Shown here one piece after another: positions 23,561 through 31,085 of a stretch of 64,000 bases of DNA (its first letter is position 1; each line of letters starts with the position of its first letter). The notes beneath the pieces were generated by a model, which did not search any database, was not told where the DNA came from, and saw only the letters and a program-made list of their open reading frames with translations. Position numbers and translations under genes: made by a program. The stretch comes from Streptomyces solincola (GTDB lineage: Bacteria; Actinomycetota; Actinomycetes; Streptomycetales; Streptomycetaceae): NCBI RefSeq assembly GCF_002982015.1, contig NZ_PVLV01000121.1:1-64000 (forward strand), written 5' to 3'.

Positions 23561-23775
23561 GCGTCCGCGTCTACACCGAGAGGGGCACCGTCGCCCACGA
23601 GCTTCGGTGGGGCGACTCCCCGAACGAGGCCGGCGCGAAGGCGCTGTGCGGCCGTACGGCGTGGCCCGGCTACTGGTACGGCACCGGCACCCAGAACGAG
23701 CACGAGCGGGCCGCGGAGCTGCCGCTGTGCGTCGGCTGCAAGGCGATCCTCGTCCACCAGGCCGGGGGTCGCTGA
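23557..23775 (+). CDS. Small zinc-binding-like protein
   Basis: 72 residues with ALCGRTAWPGYWYGTGTQNE and LCVGCKAILVHQ. One isolated Cys plus a CxxC and a His could form a zinc site. Common type of tiny actinophage gene; function unknown. Confidence 0.55.
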   Translation: MSVRVYTERGTVAHELRWGDSPNEAGAKALCGRTAWPGYWYGTGTQNEHERAAELPLCVGCKAILVHQAGGR

Positions 23776-23981
23776 TGGACGGCCCCTGGGGCTACTGCCC
23801 GGGGTGCCGGCGGCTGGAACCGCTGGACGAGAAGGGCCTCGTCGTCATCCACGCCGAGTCCGCGTCCGTCCTGGGCGCCACCACCCCATGCATCGGCGGC
23901 GGCGATCCCCCCGGTGAGCAGCCCGGCCCCGACGCCCCACGCCCGTGTCGGGTCAAGTGCCCGACATGCGGCTTCAGTTAG
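23775..23981 (+). CDS. Zinc-ribbon-like protein
   Basis: 68 residues starting MDGPWGYCPGCRRLEPLDE and ending CRVKCPTCGFS, so two CxxC knuckles bracket a Gly/Pro-rich middle, the layout of a zinc ribbon. ATG overlaps the preceding stop by one base. Confidence 0.6.
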   Translation: MDGPWGYCPGCRRLEPLDEKGLVVIHAESASVLGATTPCIGGGDPPGEQPGPDAPRPCRVKCPTCGFS

Positions 23982-23998
23982 AGAAAGGAACACCCGCG

Positions 23999-24358
23999 AT
24001 GAGCATCTTCACTCCCGACGAGGACGTCCGAGCGAACTTCCGCCAGGCCGCCGAGTACATCAGCGAGCACGGCCACTACAAGGGCGGCTACTTCGAGGGC
24101 GGCCTTGACCCGGTGGTCGTCGTCCCCTCCTACCTCACGCCTGCCGCGTGCGCCATGGGTGCGCTCGCCAAGGTGGCGGCGGGGGAAAGGTCGTTCGTTT
24201 CGGAGTCCGCCGTCGGCTACCTCGACCGCCGTCTCGGCATCCCCGTGGGCGAGTGGAACGACCGGCCGGAGACGACAGCCGAGGACGTGATCCTGGAACT
24301 GAAGCGGGCGGCCGACGAGTACCCGGCCCTGCCGCCGGCCGAGGGGGTGCAGTCGTGA
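23999..24358 (+). CDS. DUF6197-like protein, copy 1
   Basis: 119 residues. The family pattern is helix, then GHYKGGYFEGG, then ACAMGALAKVA, then VGEWNDRPETTAEDVILELKRAA. This matches small actinobacterial and actinophage proteins catalogued, to my recollection, as DUF6197 (unknown function). It is followed directly by a second paralogue, and another pair lies 3 kb downstream. AGAAAGGAA gives the ribosome site. Confidence 0.78.
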   Translation: MSIFTPDEDVRANFRQAAEYISEHGHYKGGYFEGGLDPVVVVPSYLTPAACAMGALAKVAAGERSFVSESAVGYLDRRLGIPVGEWNDRPETTAEDVILELKRAADEYPALPPAEGVQS

Positions 24359-24735
24359 CCCCCAAGGACATCCTGCTGAAGGCGGCCGAGATCATCCAGC
24401 GTGACGGCTGGCACCAGGGCAGCCTGTTCAAGGTGCCCGAGTTCACTACCGTCCGCCGCCTGTCCGGTCGGCTGGCAGCCACCCATGCAGCCGGCCGAAC
24501 AGCACCGGTCTGTGCCATGGGCGCGCTCTGCCGAGCCACCTTCGGTACCGCCTACGCGGACGATATTCACGTATGGCCGCCAGCGCTGATGGACACTTAC
24601 CGCGACGCCGTCCTCGCCCTGGAGCGGGAAGTCAGCGCCCCCGGCAACAGCGTCGCCCACTGGAACGACCAGCGGGAGCGCACCGCCGAAGACGTGATCC
24701 TCGCCTTCAAGCGAGCCGCCCATGCGAGCGATTGA
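24355..24735 (+). CDS. DUF6197-like protein, copy 2
   Basis: 126 residues: AAEIIQRDGWHQGSLFKVPE, VCAMGALCRATFGTAY, and SVAHWNDQRERTAEDVILAF. The GWHQG, C-A-x-G-A-L and WND-x(3)-TAEDV motifs define the family. GTG start overlaps the stop of copy 1; the end overlaps the next gene by 14 bases. Function unknown. Confidence 0.8.
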   Translation: MTPKDILLKAAEIIQRDGWHQGSLFKVPEFTTVRRLSGRLAATHAAGRTAPVCAMGALCRATFGTAYADDIHVWPPALMDTYRDAVLALEREVSAPGNSVAHWNDQRERTAEDVILAFKRAAHASD

Positions 24736-25666
24736 GAATCCGGGCCCGGAGGTGCTGCGCCGGCGGCAGCGGCAGAAGCGTGTCCGCTACCAGCATTCCG
24801 TCGGGCAGCCGCCGAAGATGCCGGCCGGGGAAGCTGCCCGGCATGTCCGGTGGCTGCACGACCAGTGCGGCATGTCGCTAGCACACATCGCTCGGGCGTC
24901 CGGAACCTCCCCCAGCACCACCCGCCGCCTGATGCATGTGACCGACGACGAGCCGATGTACCGGCACGTCGCGGAGAAGATCCTGCGGACGCGGCCGGAG
25001 GAGCCGATGTCGCTGGAGCAGTCGGCGCACGTCGACCCGATCGGGTCGCAGCGTCGGGCGCAGGCCCTCGTCGCCCTCGGCTTCACCGGGCCTGTGCTGG
25101 CCGTGGAGCTCGGCTTCAACGGGCATGTCCCGAACTTCTGGCGCTTCTTCCAGGCGACGGTGATCAACGCGACTCGCCGCGACCGGATCGCAGCCGGTTA
25201 CACGAAGCTTCAGTACGCGGACCCGGCGGACTTCGGCGTCGACAACCAGCGCGCGGCCCGGCTCCGCAACATCGCCAAGGAGCGGGCTTGGGCGCCGCCG
25301 AGCTGCTGGGACTCGGACACGATCGATGATCCGGAAGCGATCCCGGAGTGGACGGGTGCCTGCGGCACTCCGCGGGGCCGCTACATCCACGAGCGGGACA
25401 AGATCCGGCCGGTGTGCAAGCCGTGCGCGAGGGCGGCCCGTGAAGCCGCCGGCCAGGAGCCGGCGACCCGGGTGTTCTCCCCGGACGCCCTGGCCGCGCT
25501 GCTCGCCAACCGTGGCTGGCTGGCGCCCGACCTGTCGGCCCGCATGGGCCTTGCCGGCCCGGACAGCGTATACCGCTGGCTGAGCGGTAAGGCCCTTCCT
25601 TCGCAAGTGAGTTGGGACCTGATGGCCTCCACGTTGGGGGTGACGATCGAAGACCTGGAGGCGTAG
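24722..25666 (+). CDS. Phage HTH DNA-binding protein with two HTH regions
   Basis: 314 residues. A first HTH lies at about residues 40-75 (QCGMSLAHIARASGTSPSTT), a Cys cluster at about 205-245 (SCWDSDTID, GACGTPRGRYIHERD, VCKPCARAARE) and a second HTH-like region at the C-terminus (SARMGLAGPDSVYRWLSGKA). Proteins of this layout are common early-gene regulators in actinophages. It is followed by a WhiB-like protein with which it is coupled, so both may act on the same promoters. Confidence 0.75.
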   Translation: MRAIENPGPEVLRRRQRQKRVRYQHSVGQPPKMPAGEAARHVRWLHDQCGMSLAHIARASGTSPSTTRRLMHVTDDEPMYRHVAEKILRTRPEEPMSLEQSAHVDPIGSQRRAQALVALGFTGPVLAVELGFNGHVPNFWRFFQATVINATRRDRIAAGYTKLQYADPADFGVDNQRAARLRNIAKERAWAPPSCWDSDTIDDPEAIPEWTGACGTPRGRYIHERDKIRPVCKPCARAAREAAGQEPATRVFSPDALAALLANRGWLAPDLSARMGLAGPDSVYRWLSGKALPSQVSWDLMASTLGVTIEDLEA

Positions 25667-26325
25667 TGAAGCAGCCGAACTGCCGGGGCCATGACCCTGA
25701 GATCTTCTACGAGCGGGCCCGGTGGCCCGAAGCCAAGACCATCTGCGAGGACTGCCCGCTGCTGCTGGAGTGCCGTGCCACCTTCCAGGACGACCCGTGG
25801 CCGTTCGCCGGCGGGATGACCCCGAACCAGCGGGTGACGTGGAGCCGCAGCACGAAGGCCCGCGTGTTCGGCCGGTGCGTCCGGTGCGGCTTCCGGTTCC
25901 AGGAGGCACCGCGGGCCGGCCGGCCTCGGATGTACTGCTCGACGGAGTGCCGCCAGGCGGCGTACGCGGCCGGCGAGACGCAGACCAAGCGCCAGCCGTT
26001 GGCCAAGATCTCGATCGATACGGAGCTGGAGGCCGTGAGCCTGTGGCATCAGGGCTACGGGCTGAAGCGCGCGGCGAAGGCGCTGGGCATCTCGGAGTCC
26101 AGCGTCCGCAGGATCTTCGACGGCCACGGGCTGAAGCGGACCCAGGCCGAGCGCGACGCGATCTCCGGGCAGGCCGGGGCGATGGCGGCGCAGGCTCGGG
26201 CCGACGTGGGCCGGATGGTGCGCAAGCTCCTGGCCGAGGGCCAGCAGTCTCCGCAGGAGATAGCGCTGCTGGCGAACTGCGCGGTCAACACCGTCTACAA
26301 GATCAGAAAGGGGATGGCGGCATGA
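25666..26325 (+). CDS. WhiB-like iron-sulfur regulator fused to zinc finger and HTH domains
   Basis: 219 residues. Residues 1-52 are a WhiB-like (Wbl) core: Cys6, then Cys27-x2-Cys30-x5-Cys36 in ICEDCPLLLEC, and the turn PFAGGMTP; these four Cys bind a [4Fe-4S] cluster in Wbl proteins. Residues about 64-105 carry a second Cys set (GRCVRCGFRF, MYCSTECRQAAY). Two HTH motifs follow: AAKALGISESSVRRIF and EIALLANCAVNTVYKI. Ordinary Wbls have no HTH and act through the sigma factor. GTG start overlaps the previous stop by one base. Confidence 0.85.
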   Translation: MKQPNCRGHDPEIFYERARWPEAKTICEDCPLLLECRATFQDDPWPFAGGMTPNQRVTWSRSTKARVFGRCVRCGFRFQEAPRAGRPRMYCSTECRQAAYAAGETQTKRQPLAKISIDTELEAVSLWHQGYGLKRAAKALGISESSVRRIFDGHGLKRTQAERDAISGQAGAMAAQARADVGRMVRKLLAEGQQSPQEIALLANCAVNTVYKIRKGMAA

Positions 26326-26597
26326 TCCGCTGGTCCATCGTCGCCTTCGCTCTCGGCATGGCGATCTTCAGCCTGGTGAACGGGACACCCGACCTGGCCC
26401 TGATCTGGGGCCTGCTCTTCACCATCGTCCTCATCCTGTGCCTGCTACCCGACCACCGGGGCCCCAGCGGCGGGCAGCTCCCGCCCTACAAGGAGGAGGA
26501 GGGCACCACCCCGGAAGACCTGAAGCGGGCCGCCGTCCGAGACCGCTGGGCGGAGCACGTCAAAACCTGCGAGCTGTGCCGGAGGCGGGACTCATGA
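26322..26597 (+). CDS. Membrane protein with C-terminal cytoplasmic tail
   Basis: 91 residues: two hydrophobic segments (WSIVAFALGMAIFSLV, LALIWGLLFTIVLILCLL), then a charged tail with RWAEHVKTCELCRRRDS. Membrane-bound with a CxxC tail; unknown role. ATG overlaps the Wbl stop. Confidence 0.6.
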   Translation: MIRWSIVAFALGMAIFSLVNGTPDLALIWGLLFTIVLILCLLPDHRGPSGGQLPPYKEEEGTTPEDLKRAAVRDRWAEHVKTCELCRRRDS

Positions 26598-26881
26598 GCA
26601 TCGAAGAGAGCTACGTCGCCCGCTGCTCGATGTGCGGCGACTACATGGACAGTCTCGGGCTGCCGGTCGGCTCCGCCTTCGACGCCCGGGTGTTCCGCAC
26701 CTGGGCGACGGCCGACAAGGCGCTGGCTGACGCCGGCTGGCACGACGGACACAACGGGGATTACGCCCGCTGCACCTGCGGCCAGCAGCCTCACACCAAC
26801 CGGTGCCGGAAGGTCGCGCCCCGGCTGGTGCCGCTGTGTCCGCCGTGCCGCAGCGCCGAGCCGAAGCGGGTCAACCCATGA
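26594..26881 (+). CDS. Cysteine-rich small protein
   Basis: 95 residues with CSMCGDYMDS, DYARCTCGQQPHTNRCRK and LCPPCRSAE. Probably binds one or two zinc ions. The WATADKALADAGWHDGHNGD segment resembles the domain found before zinc sites in other actinophage proteins. Confidence 0.6.
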   Translation: MSIEESYVARCSMCGDYMDSLGLPVGSAFDARVFRTWATADKALADAGWHDGHNGDYARCTCGQQPHTNRCRKVAPRLVPLCPPCRSAEPKRVNP

Positions 26882-27243
26882 TCACAGCCGCCGTCATGCT
26901 CGGAGCCCTGGCCTACATCGCCGGGGCTCTTCTGTTTCTGCGGCACCGCTGGGTGAAGACCGAGACCGCGCGGCTCCGAGGCGTCAAGGACGGGCTGCTT
27001 CACGGAAGCTTCTGCACCTTCCTCCAGGAGTCCAGGTCGATTTTCGGAGAGCAGGGCTTCGAGCGCTACTCCCGCCAGTGCAACTGCGCGGCCCCGCTGT
27101 GGATTGCAGCCCTGTGGCCGCTGGCGCTGCTCGGCCGGCCGCTGCGCTACCTCACAAGCGTCGCCGTCGCCTTCGTGCACCCCCGCATCGAACTGCCCGA
27201 CCACAACCGAATCCGCACCCTGGAGAAGGAGTTGGACGGATGA
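26878..27243 (+). CDS. Membrane protein
   Basis: 121 residues: N-terminal transmembrane segment (AAVMLGALAYIAGALLFL), then a soluble stretch with QCNC and a second hydrophobic region (LWIAALWPLALLGRPL). Coupled to both neighbours. Function unknown. Confidence 0.6.
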   Translation: MITAAVMLGALAYIAGALLFLRHRWVKTETARLRGVKDGLLHGSFCTFLQESRSIFGEQGFERYSRQCNCAAPLWIAALWPLALLGRPLRYLTSVAVAFVHPRIELPDHNRIRTLEKELDG

Positions 27244-27587
27244 AGTACCAGGACAACCTGACCGGCGCCATCGAGTACATATCCCGCTACGGCTGGCACC
27301 AGGGCGACTACTACACCTACCGGGCCACCGAAGCCGAACGGAAGGGCCTCGGCCCCGACGACCACCCGCCGGCCTGCGTCCTCGGCGCGCTGTCCGCCAC
27401 CAACGGCGGCGACTTCACCGCCACCTGGGAAGCGGTTCACGCCCTCAACAAGGTGATCTTCGGCAGCCCCGTGGAGAACGGGATGCTCGCTGGCTGGAAC
27501 GACAACCCCGCGCGTACCGCCGAAGACGTCATCCTCGCCCTCAAGCGGGCCACCGCCGTACGCCTCACCACCAACAGCAGCAGGTGA
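27240..27587 (+). CDS. DUF6197-like protein, copy 3
   Basis: 115 residues: IEYISRYGWHQGDYYTYRAT, ACVLGALSATNGG and LAGWNDNPARTAEDVILALK. Same family as the genes at 23999, 24355 and 27593. Starts with ATG overlapping the membrane protein stop. Confidence 0.8.
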   Translation: MKYQDNLTGAIEYISRYGWHQGDYYTYRATEAERKGLGPDDHPPACVLGALSATNGGDFTATWEAVHALNKVIFGSPVENGMLAGWNDNPARTAEDVILALKRATAVRLTTNSSR

Positions 27588-27592
27588 ACACC

Positions 27593-27928
27593 ATGAACAA
27601 GGAAACGACCGACCGCGCACGCCAACTGCTGATCAAGGCCCGCAACATCCTGGAGACCAACGGCTGGCACCAGGGGGCCTACGCCGCCAACCTCGGAGGC
27701 CGGGCAGCGGTCTGCGCCCTCGGGGCGCTCAACATGGCCAGCACCGACGTCTCCGCGTTCACCCACTACGACTCCGACTGGGTGCCGATGCTGTCCGCCC
27801 AGGTGCGGCTGGCCAAGGCCGCCGGTCTCGGCGGCTTCGCCCGCGAACGGATACCGGCCTGGAACGACGACCCCCGCACCACCGCCGAAGACGTACTCCT
27901 CGCCTTCAAGAAGGCGGCCGAACTGTGA
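27593..27928 (+). CDS. DUF6197-like protein, copy 4
   Basis: 111 residues: ARNILETNGWHQGAYAANLG, VCALGALNMAS and IPAWNDDPRTTAEDVLLAFK. CAGGTGAACACC precedes the ATG. Fourth copy of the family in a 4-kb stretch. Function unknown. Confidence 0.8.
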   Translation: MNKETTDRARQLLIKARNILETNGWHQGAYAANLGGRAAVCALGALNMASTDVSAFTHYDSDWVPMLSAQVRLAKAAGLGGFARERIPAWNDDPRTTAEDVLLAFKKAAEL

Positions 27929-28179
27929 CCCCCGACCTTCACAACACGCTCGCCGGCAACGGCATGCGGCTCACCGACGACTTCACCGCCGACACCGCGG
28001 GCCGGCGCTGCGTAACCCACACCGTCGGCGGCCACTACTCCTGGTACCTCAACGAGATCGAAGCCGACGACACCGTGGGCCCGCGCGTCCACCCCGGCTC
28101 GTCGGCCGGCGACGACACCCTGCTGCTGTGGGCCCTCGTCCCCGGCCAGCGGTACCGGCTGGTGATCAACGCATGGTGA
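27925..28179 (+). CDS. Hypothetical 84-residue protein
   Basis: GTG start coupled to DUF6197 copy 4. TPDLHNTLAGNGMRLTDDFT start and WALVPGQRYRLVINAW end. Mixed beta composition; no family recognised. Confidence 0.55.
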   Translation: MTPDLHNTLAGNGMRLTDDFTADTAGRRCVTHTVGGHYSWYLNEIEADDTVGPRVHPGSSAGDDTLLLWALVPGQRYRLVINAW

Positions 28180-28418
28180 TGGCCTTCGGTCCTCGGACGC
28201 CGTGCGCATTCATGTTCACTTCCTGCGGGTACGCCTTCGCAGCGCTGGAGCTGCGGGGCAACTTCTGGACGCTGTGCAAGAAGTGCACCGACCGCTGGCT
28301 GGACGCTGCGGACGGGTGGCCGACCTACGAGCCGGACGGTCTGCACTTCCTCCGTCCGGACTGGGTCACGTTCGTACGTCAACCACATGACGTACAAGAT
28401 CGGCGGGTGACCGTATGA
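28173..28418 (+). CDS. Small Cys-containing protein
   Basis: 81 residues: MVMAFGPRTPCAFMFTSCGY, then NFWTLCKKCTDRWLDAADGW. A CxxC and two further Cys suggest a zinc site. Overlaps both neighbours. Confidence 0.55.
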   Translation: MVMAFGPRTPCAFMFTSCGYAFAALELRGNFWTLCKKCTDRWLDAADGWPTYEPDGLHFLRPDWVTFVRQPHDVQDRRVTV

Positions 28419-28924
28419 CGTCGCCCGAACCAGCTGCCGGACTGATCTTCCTCGCCCGCATCGAAGGCGTCACCGGCCGCCTCGTCTGGCTGCTCCAGGC
28501 CATCAACGGCGACCCGAGCCGCTGGACACACGTCGGGGTCGCCCTCGGGGACGGCCGGGTCTTCGAGGCGCAGCCCGGCGGCGCGGTCATCAGCCCGTGG
28601 TCCCGCTACGCCGGCCGCGAGGTCGCGGTGCTCCGGTGGGAGCTCACCCCGGAGAAGACGGCAGAGATCACCGCGGAGGCCCGGCGGCGCGTCGGCACCC
28701 CCTACAACTGGACCACCTACTTCTACATGGCCGCCTACCGGCTGTGCCTGCCGCTCACCACCCGCTGGCTTCGGCGCAGGGTGTCGCGCTCCAGCCGGAT
28801 GATCTGCTCCCAGGCGGCGGACGACATCTACCGCGTCTGCGGCATCCACCTCTTCAACGACGGGCGGCTGCCGCATGACGTGACGCCCGGAGACATCGCC
28901 CGGCTCATCAGGAGGGCGCGGTGA
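28415..28924 (+). CDS. Permuted NlpC/P60-like (YiiX/YebB) cysteine hydrolase
   Basis: 169 residues. LIFLARIEGVTGRLVWLLQA, then WTHVGVALGDGRVFEAQPGG supplies the catalytic His and the strand after it, GTPYNWTTYFYM follows, and RMICSQAADDIYRVCGIHL supplies the catalytic Cys. His before Cys is the order of circularly permuted papain-like enzymes (YiiX/LRAT group), which cleave peptide, isopeptide or lipid-amide bonds. A phage early gene of this type could modify the cell envelope or host proteins. Start ATG at 28415. Confidence 0.75.
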   Translation: MTSPEPAAGLIFLARIEGVTGRLVWLLQAINGDPSRWTHVGVALGDGRVFEAQPGGAVISPWSRYAGREVAVLRWELTPEKTAEITAEARRRVGTPYNWTTYFYMAAYRLCLPLTTRWLRRRVSRSSRMICSQAADDIYRVCGIHLFNDGRLPHDVTPGDIARLIRRAR

Positions 28925-29394
28925 AGCGGGTGGCCGCGTTCGCGGTCCTGGTCGTGCTCGGGCTGGCCTTCGCCGGAGCCGTCAGCGCGGCGGTCTACTT
29001 CGACACGGGTTGGCTCGGGGTGGCGGTCGTCGCCGGAGGAATCGGTATCGGCTGCGCGATCGTCCGGGTAGCCCCTTGGGCGCTTGGTGCACTGGAGGAG
29101 GAGCCAGAACGACTGCCGTCGATCTACGTCGTCGGCTGGAGCTGGCGCAACCTCCACCAGTACGTCGACCTCGTCCGGGAGCGCGAACCGGGGCGCCTGT
29201 CCGCGTGGCAGGTGCATCTGGCGACCGACGTGAAGCAGCTCCGAGGGGTCGCCCACGGACCTGAAGTGATCATGCTCGGGCCGGCCGACATGTGGGAGCC
29301 CCGCACCCGAGCGGAAGTTCAGGCGTACCTGCGAGCAAGGGGGGCGCACATCACCTACGACTCTACGGACAGGCTCACGGGCATTGAGAGGTAA
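28921..29394 (+). CDS. Membrane protein with cytoplasmic nucleotide-fold-like domain
   Basis: 157 residues. Two N-terminal transmembrane segments (AAFAVLVVLGLAFAGAVSA, GVAVVAGGIGIGCAIV) and an 85-residue soluble domain with VDLVREREPGRLSAW and HGPEVIMLGPADMW, which could be a small Rossmann-like or nuclease-like fold. GTG start coupled to the hydrolase, so the two may work together at the membrane. Confidence 0.6.
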   Translation: MKRVAAFAVLVVLGLAFAGAVSAAVYFDTGWLGVAVVAGGIGIGCAIVRVAPWALGALEEEPERLPSIYVVGWSWRNLHQYVDLVREREPGRLSAWQVHLATDVKQLRGVAHGPEVIMLGPADMWEPRTRAEVQAYLRARGAHITYDSTDRLTGIER

Positions 29395-29396
29395 GC

Positions 29397-30617
29397 GTGC
29401 AGTTCAGCCAGCCCGGGTGGACCGCCGAAAGTGGGCTGCCGTACCCCGGGGCCGAAACCGCGGCCGAGGCCATCGAACGAGACGCCGAGCAGCAGCAGCT
29501 CGCCGCGCAAGCGAAGGTCGAGAAGGCCAAACACCTCGCTCGAGAGAAAGGGCGGCAGGAAGCCGAGAAGGAAGCCGAAGCTCTCCGGCAGGTGCGCTCG
29601 GTGCGGGCCAGCCAGGTCACCATCCAGCGCACCCGCTGGCTCTGGCGCGACCGCATCGCCCTCGGCGGACTCGCGCTCATCGCAGGCAAGGGCGACGTCT
29701 CCAAGTCGACCCTCCTCGCCCAGATGGTCGCGTGGATCACGACCGGGGACATGCGCGGCGAGTTCGATGGCGTGCCGCGCGCCGTCGGCTACGTCGTCAA
29801 CGAGGACTCCCTGTCGCAGACCGTCGTCCCCCGCATGGTGGCCGCCGGCGCCAACCTGGACCTCGTGCACTTCCTCAGCGTCGCCTCCCCACTGGGCACC
29901 GACGCCCTGAAGTTCCCCCGGGACATCGACCTGCTGAAGGACTTCATCTACCAGCAAGGACTGGTGGCGATCTTCATCGACCCGCTGTCGGCCAACGTCA
30001 CCGGCCGGAAAAACGACCAGGGGGACATGCGGGACACCTACCAGACGGTGAACAACCTGGCCGAGGAGACGTGCTGCGCCATCATCGGCCTCGCCCACAC
30101 CCGCAAGGCCGGGGCCTCCGACGTCATGGAAGCGATCATGGGCAGCTCGGAGCAGGGCAACGTCGCCCGCTCCGTCCACGGCCTCGTCATGGACCCCGAA
30201 GAAGACAACGCCCGCATCCTGTCCTGCGAGAAGCTGAACGTCGGACAGAAGAACCTGCTGCCGTCGCTCCGCTTCACGCTGGACACCGTCATGGTGCGCT
30301 GCACCGACGGCACCAACGACCACACCCCCATGCCGAAGATCCGCTGGCTTGACGAGATCAGCGAGTCCGCCTCGGACATCCTGGCCGACCAGGTCGCCGG
30401 CAACCACGGCGTGGACGAGTGCGTGGAGTGGCTGCGGAAGTTCATGCGGGACAGCGGCGGCGAGGCGTACTCGCACGACGTGAAAGATGCCGCCGGCCGC
30501 AAGTTCTCACCCTCCATGATCGCTCGGGCGAGGAAGAAGCTCGGGGTGGTGGCCACCCGGACCAACGAGACGCCGTCCAGGACAGTCTGGCGAAGCGCAG
30601 AAAATTCGGTCACTTAG
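29397..30617 (+). CDS. RepA/RegA-like AAA ATPase, replicative helicase
   Basis: 406 residues. A charged N-terminal coiled coil (to about residue 65) leads to a RecA-fold ATPase of the RepA/AAA_25 group: LALIAGKGDVSKST at 93-105 (Walker A with Ser102 in place of the usual Gly), VGYVVNEDSLSQTVVPRM, Walker B VAIFIDPLSAN at about 193, and a C-terminal winged-helix-like region. Together with the prim-pol it should form the phage replisome. GTG start. Last gene before the AT-rich gap. Confidence 0.82.
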   Translation: MQFSQPGWTAESGLPYPGAETAAEAIERDAEQQQLAAQAKVEKAKHLAREKGRQEAEKEAEALRQVRSVRASQVTIQRTRWLWRDRIALGGLALIAGKGDVSKSTLLAQMVAWITTGDMRGEFDGVPRAVGYVVNEDSLSQTVVPRMVAAGANLDLVHFLSVASPLGTDALKFPRDIDLLKDFIYQQGLVAIFIDPLSANVTGRKNDQGDMRDTYQTVNNLAEETCCAIIGLAHTRKAGASDVMEAIMGSSEQGNVARSVHGLVMDPEEDNARILSCEKLNVGQKNLLPSLRFTLDTVMVRCTDGTNDHTPMPKIRWLDEISESASDILADQVAGNHGVDECVEWLRKFMRDSGGEAYSHDVKDAAGRKFSPSMIARARKKLGVVATRTNETPSRTVWRSAENSVT

Positions 30618-30893
30618 CGTAGTTTTCCACAGCCTCAGGGGGCCTTCCTTTATTGGGAGTGAGAGGGGTGGAAGGAGTGACATAAGTGCAGGTCAGACAG
30701 TTGTGTCAATCGAGTCATCGGAGGCCCTGTCGTGTCACTCGTGTCACGCACTCTCCGACACTGACACAACTGGCTGACCTGCATATATATCAGATATGTC
30801 AAAAGACTGCCTATATATAGGACCCCCTCATTTCAACTCATTTCACGCGCCCTTGTGGATCACCACTGGGCGTAACCGAAGGGGAAGATCGAA
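30618..30893. other. AT-rich intergenic region, candidate phage replication origin
   Basis: 276 bases without a gene, markedly AT-richer than the flanks. It holds a DnaA-box-like TTTTCCACA (30623-30631, one mismatch to TTATCCACA), a second as TGTGGATCA (30854-30862, complement one mismatch), several GTGTCA/TGACAC hexamers, a large inverted repeat (30687-30783), an AT stretch CATATATATCAGATATG and the palindrome CCTATATATAGG (30810-30821). Directly follows the helicase gene. Origin or control region. Confidence 0.55.
30687..30783. repeat. Long imperfect inverted repeat (22-base arms, one mismatch)
   Basis: Left arm 30687-30708 reads TGCAGGTCAG then ACAGTTGTGTCA; right arm 30762-30783 is its reverse complement except for one base (TGACACAACTG then GCTGACCTGCA). 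The 53-base spacer contains further copies of GTGTCA and CGTGTCAC. The TGCAGGTCAG half also occurs at the candidate attL (11098-11109, opposite strand). Confidence 0.75.
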
Positions 30894-31085
30894 TTGACCG
30901 ACCTGGACGAACAGCAGCAGCTCGAAGAAGCCCGCGCCAGCCTCCAGCAGCTCCGGGAGGAGGAGGCCGTAGCCGTCCGCGCCATGGAGGAAGCCCGCGA
31001 CCACCTGGCCGAGGTGCAGGCCCGCCGGCGCGAGGCGTGGGAGCGGGTCAAGGGCCTGGAACTGGAGCAGGCCCACAACGCATGA
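30894..31085 (+). CDS. Small coiled-coil protein
   Basis: 63 residues from a TTG start: TDLDEQQQLEEARASLQQLR and so on to VKGLELEQAHNA, a continuous Glu/Arg/Leu/Gln helix. AAGGGGAAG precedes it. First gene after the candidate origin. Confidence 0.6.
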   Translation: MTDLDEQQQLEEARASLQQLREEEAVAVRAMEEARDHLAEVQARRREAWERVKGLELEQAHNA

